Shown here piece by piece: positions 63,861-64,000 of a stretch of 64,000 nt of DNA. The notes below the pieces were generated by a model. That model worked only from the letters and a program-made list of their open reading frames with translations. It did not search any database and was not told the DNA's origin. Each line of letters begins with the position of its first letter. The first letter of the stretch is position 1. Location: the NCBI GenBank assembly GCA_029562645.1, contig JAKQUI010000033.1, positions 231,549-295,548 on the forward strand, in the 5' to 3' direction. The stretch comes from Spirochaetota bacterium. Its GTDB lineage: Bacteria > Spirochaetota > UBA4802 > JAKQUI01. The translations under genes were made by a program, and so were the position numbers.

Positions 63861-64000
63861 GTAACTATTCAGTACAATATTTGCGGGGAGGAAAAAAGTA
63901 GTATTAATTTTATGGGCACTTTGTATATTATGTCCCATGAAGAGCGAAGAGATACTTGCGATATACAACAAGGGCCCTGAAGCAGTAATCGAAATCATTC
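63861..64000 (+). mobile_element. Left end of IS66-family element
   Basis: The border GTAACTATTCAG at 63861 looks like the terminal repeat of IS66-family elements as I recall it. A transposase gene starts 76 bases in and leaves the window. The short leader suggests the tnpC-only (ISBst12-like) subgroup. Confidence 0.65.
63937..64000 (+). CDS. IS66-type transposase, 3' end outside window
   Basis: Only 21 codons are visible, reading MKSEEILAIYNKGPEAVIEI. The pattern E-I-x-A-I-Y-x-x-G-x-E-A-V is the usual N-terminus of the IS66 transposase (TnpC). The rest lies beyond base 64000. Confidence 0.7.
   Translation, partial: MKSEEILAIYNKGPEAVIEII

Overview
The window is a GC-rich bacterial chromosome segment from what is probably an uncultured spirochaete (Spirochaetota). 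The pointers are indirect: many lipoproteins with relaxed lipoboxes, 7TM-DISM/SpoIIE-type phosphatases, CsgG-like lipoproteins, and a secreted helical protein that recalls the Leptospira sheath protein FcpA. No rRNA, tRNA or CRISPR array was seen, so the assignment remains an inference.

Layout. 1-8.5 kb: the 3' part of an aromatic repeat protein, trpS, then a minus-strand pair of HtrA protease and a four-PAS hybrid kinase ending in a SpoIIE phosphatase. 8.7-14.5 kb: an HD-GYP protein, then an envelope cluster of a KE-rich secreted coiled coil, a beta-barrel, an ECF sigma factor and its zinc-type anti-sigma/FecR partner. 14.6-17.5 kb: a glycyl radical enzyme fused to an SCP2-like domain. 17.6-20.1 kb: minus-strand folK-panB with a DnaC-like ATPase and a small lipoprotein. 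20.3-29.9 kb: secreted proteins, a PLP decarboxylase, a TVP38-type membrane protein, PilZ, STAS and ArsR regulators, and two tandem Asp-box lipoproteins. 30.4-36.4 kb: murB, a solute-binding lipoprotein, cysS, rlmB and an ACT protein. 36.4-39.3 kb: a complete TRAP transporter (dctPQM). 39.5-46.9 kb: gamma carbonic anhydrase-like protein, hemerythrin, hydrolase, dusB and a 7TM-DISM/SpoIIE phosphatase. 47-58.5 kb: CsgG-TPR protein, AMP nucleosidase, FAH-family enzyme, delta-60 repeat lipoprotein, M23 peptidase, thioesterase, acyl-CoA synthetase and a PflX-like radical SAM protein.

The most interesting part is 58.7-64 kb. It is visibly AT-richer from about 59.2 kb. A second ECF-like sigma factor overlaps a membrane protein whose periplasmic part looks CsgG-like. 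Next come a CsgG/beta-barrel protein and two paralogous lipoproteins with LamG-like folds. The second lipoprotein is split by an 11-cytosine tract exactly where its signal sequence joins its mature domain, as expected for a phase-variable surface protein (or an assembly error). The window ends in an IS66-type element that appears to have cut off the 5' end of a minus-strand gene.

Several dispersed palindromic repeats lie between genes (30.3, 46.9, 49.8, 54.8 and 57.35 kb). Signal transduction is a theme: two SpoIIE-type phosphatases, one orphan STAS antagonist, HD-GYP and PilZ proteins (c-di-GMP), and two sigma/anti-sigma pairs, most of them next to envelope proteins.
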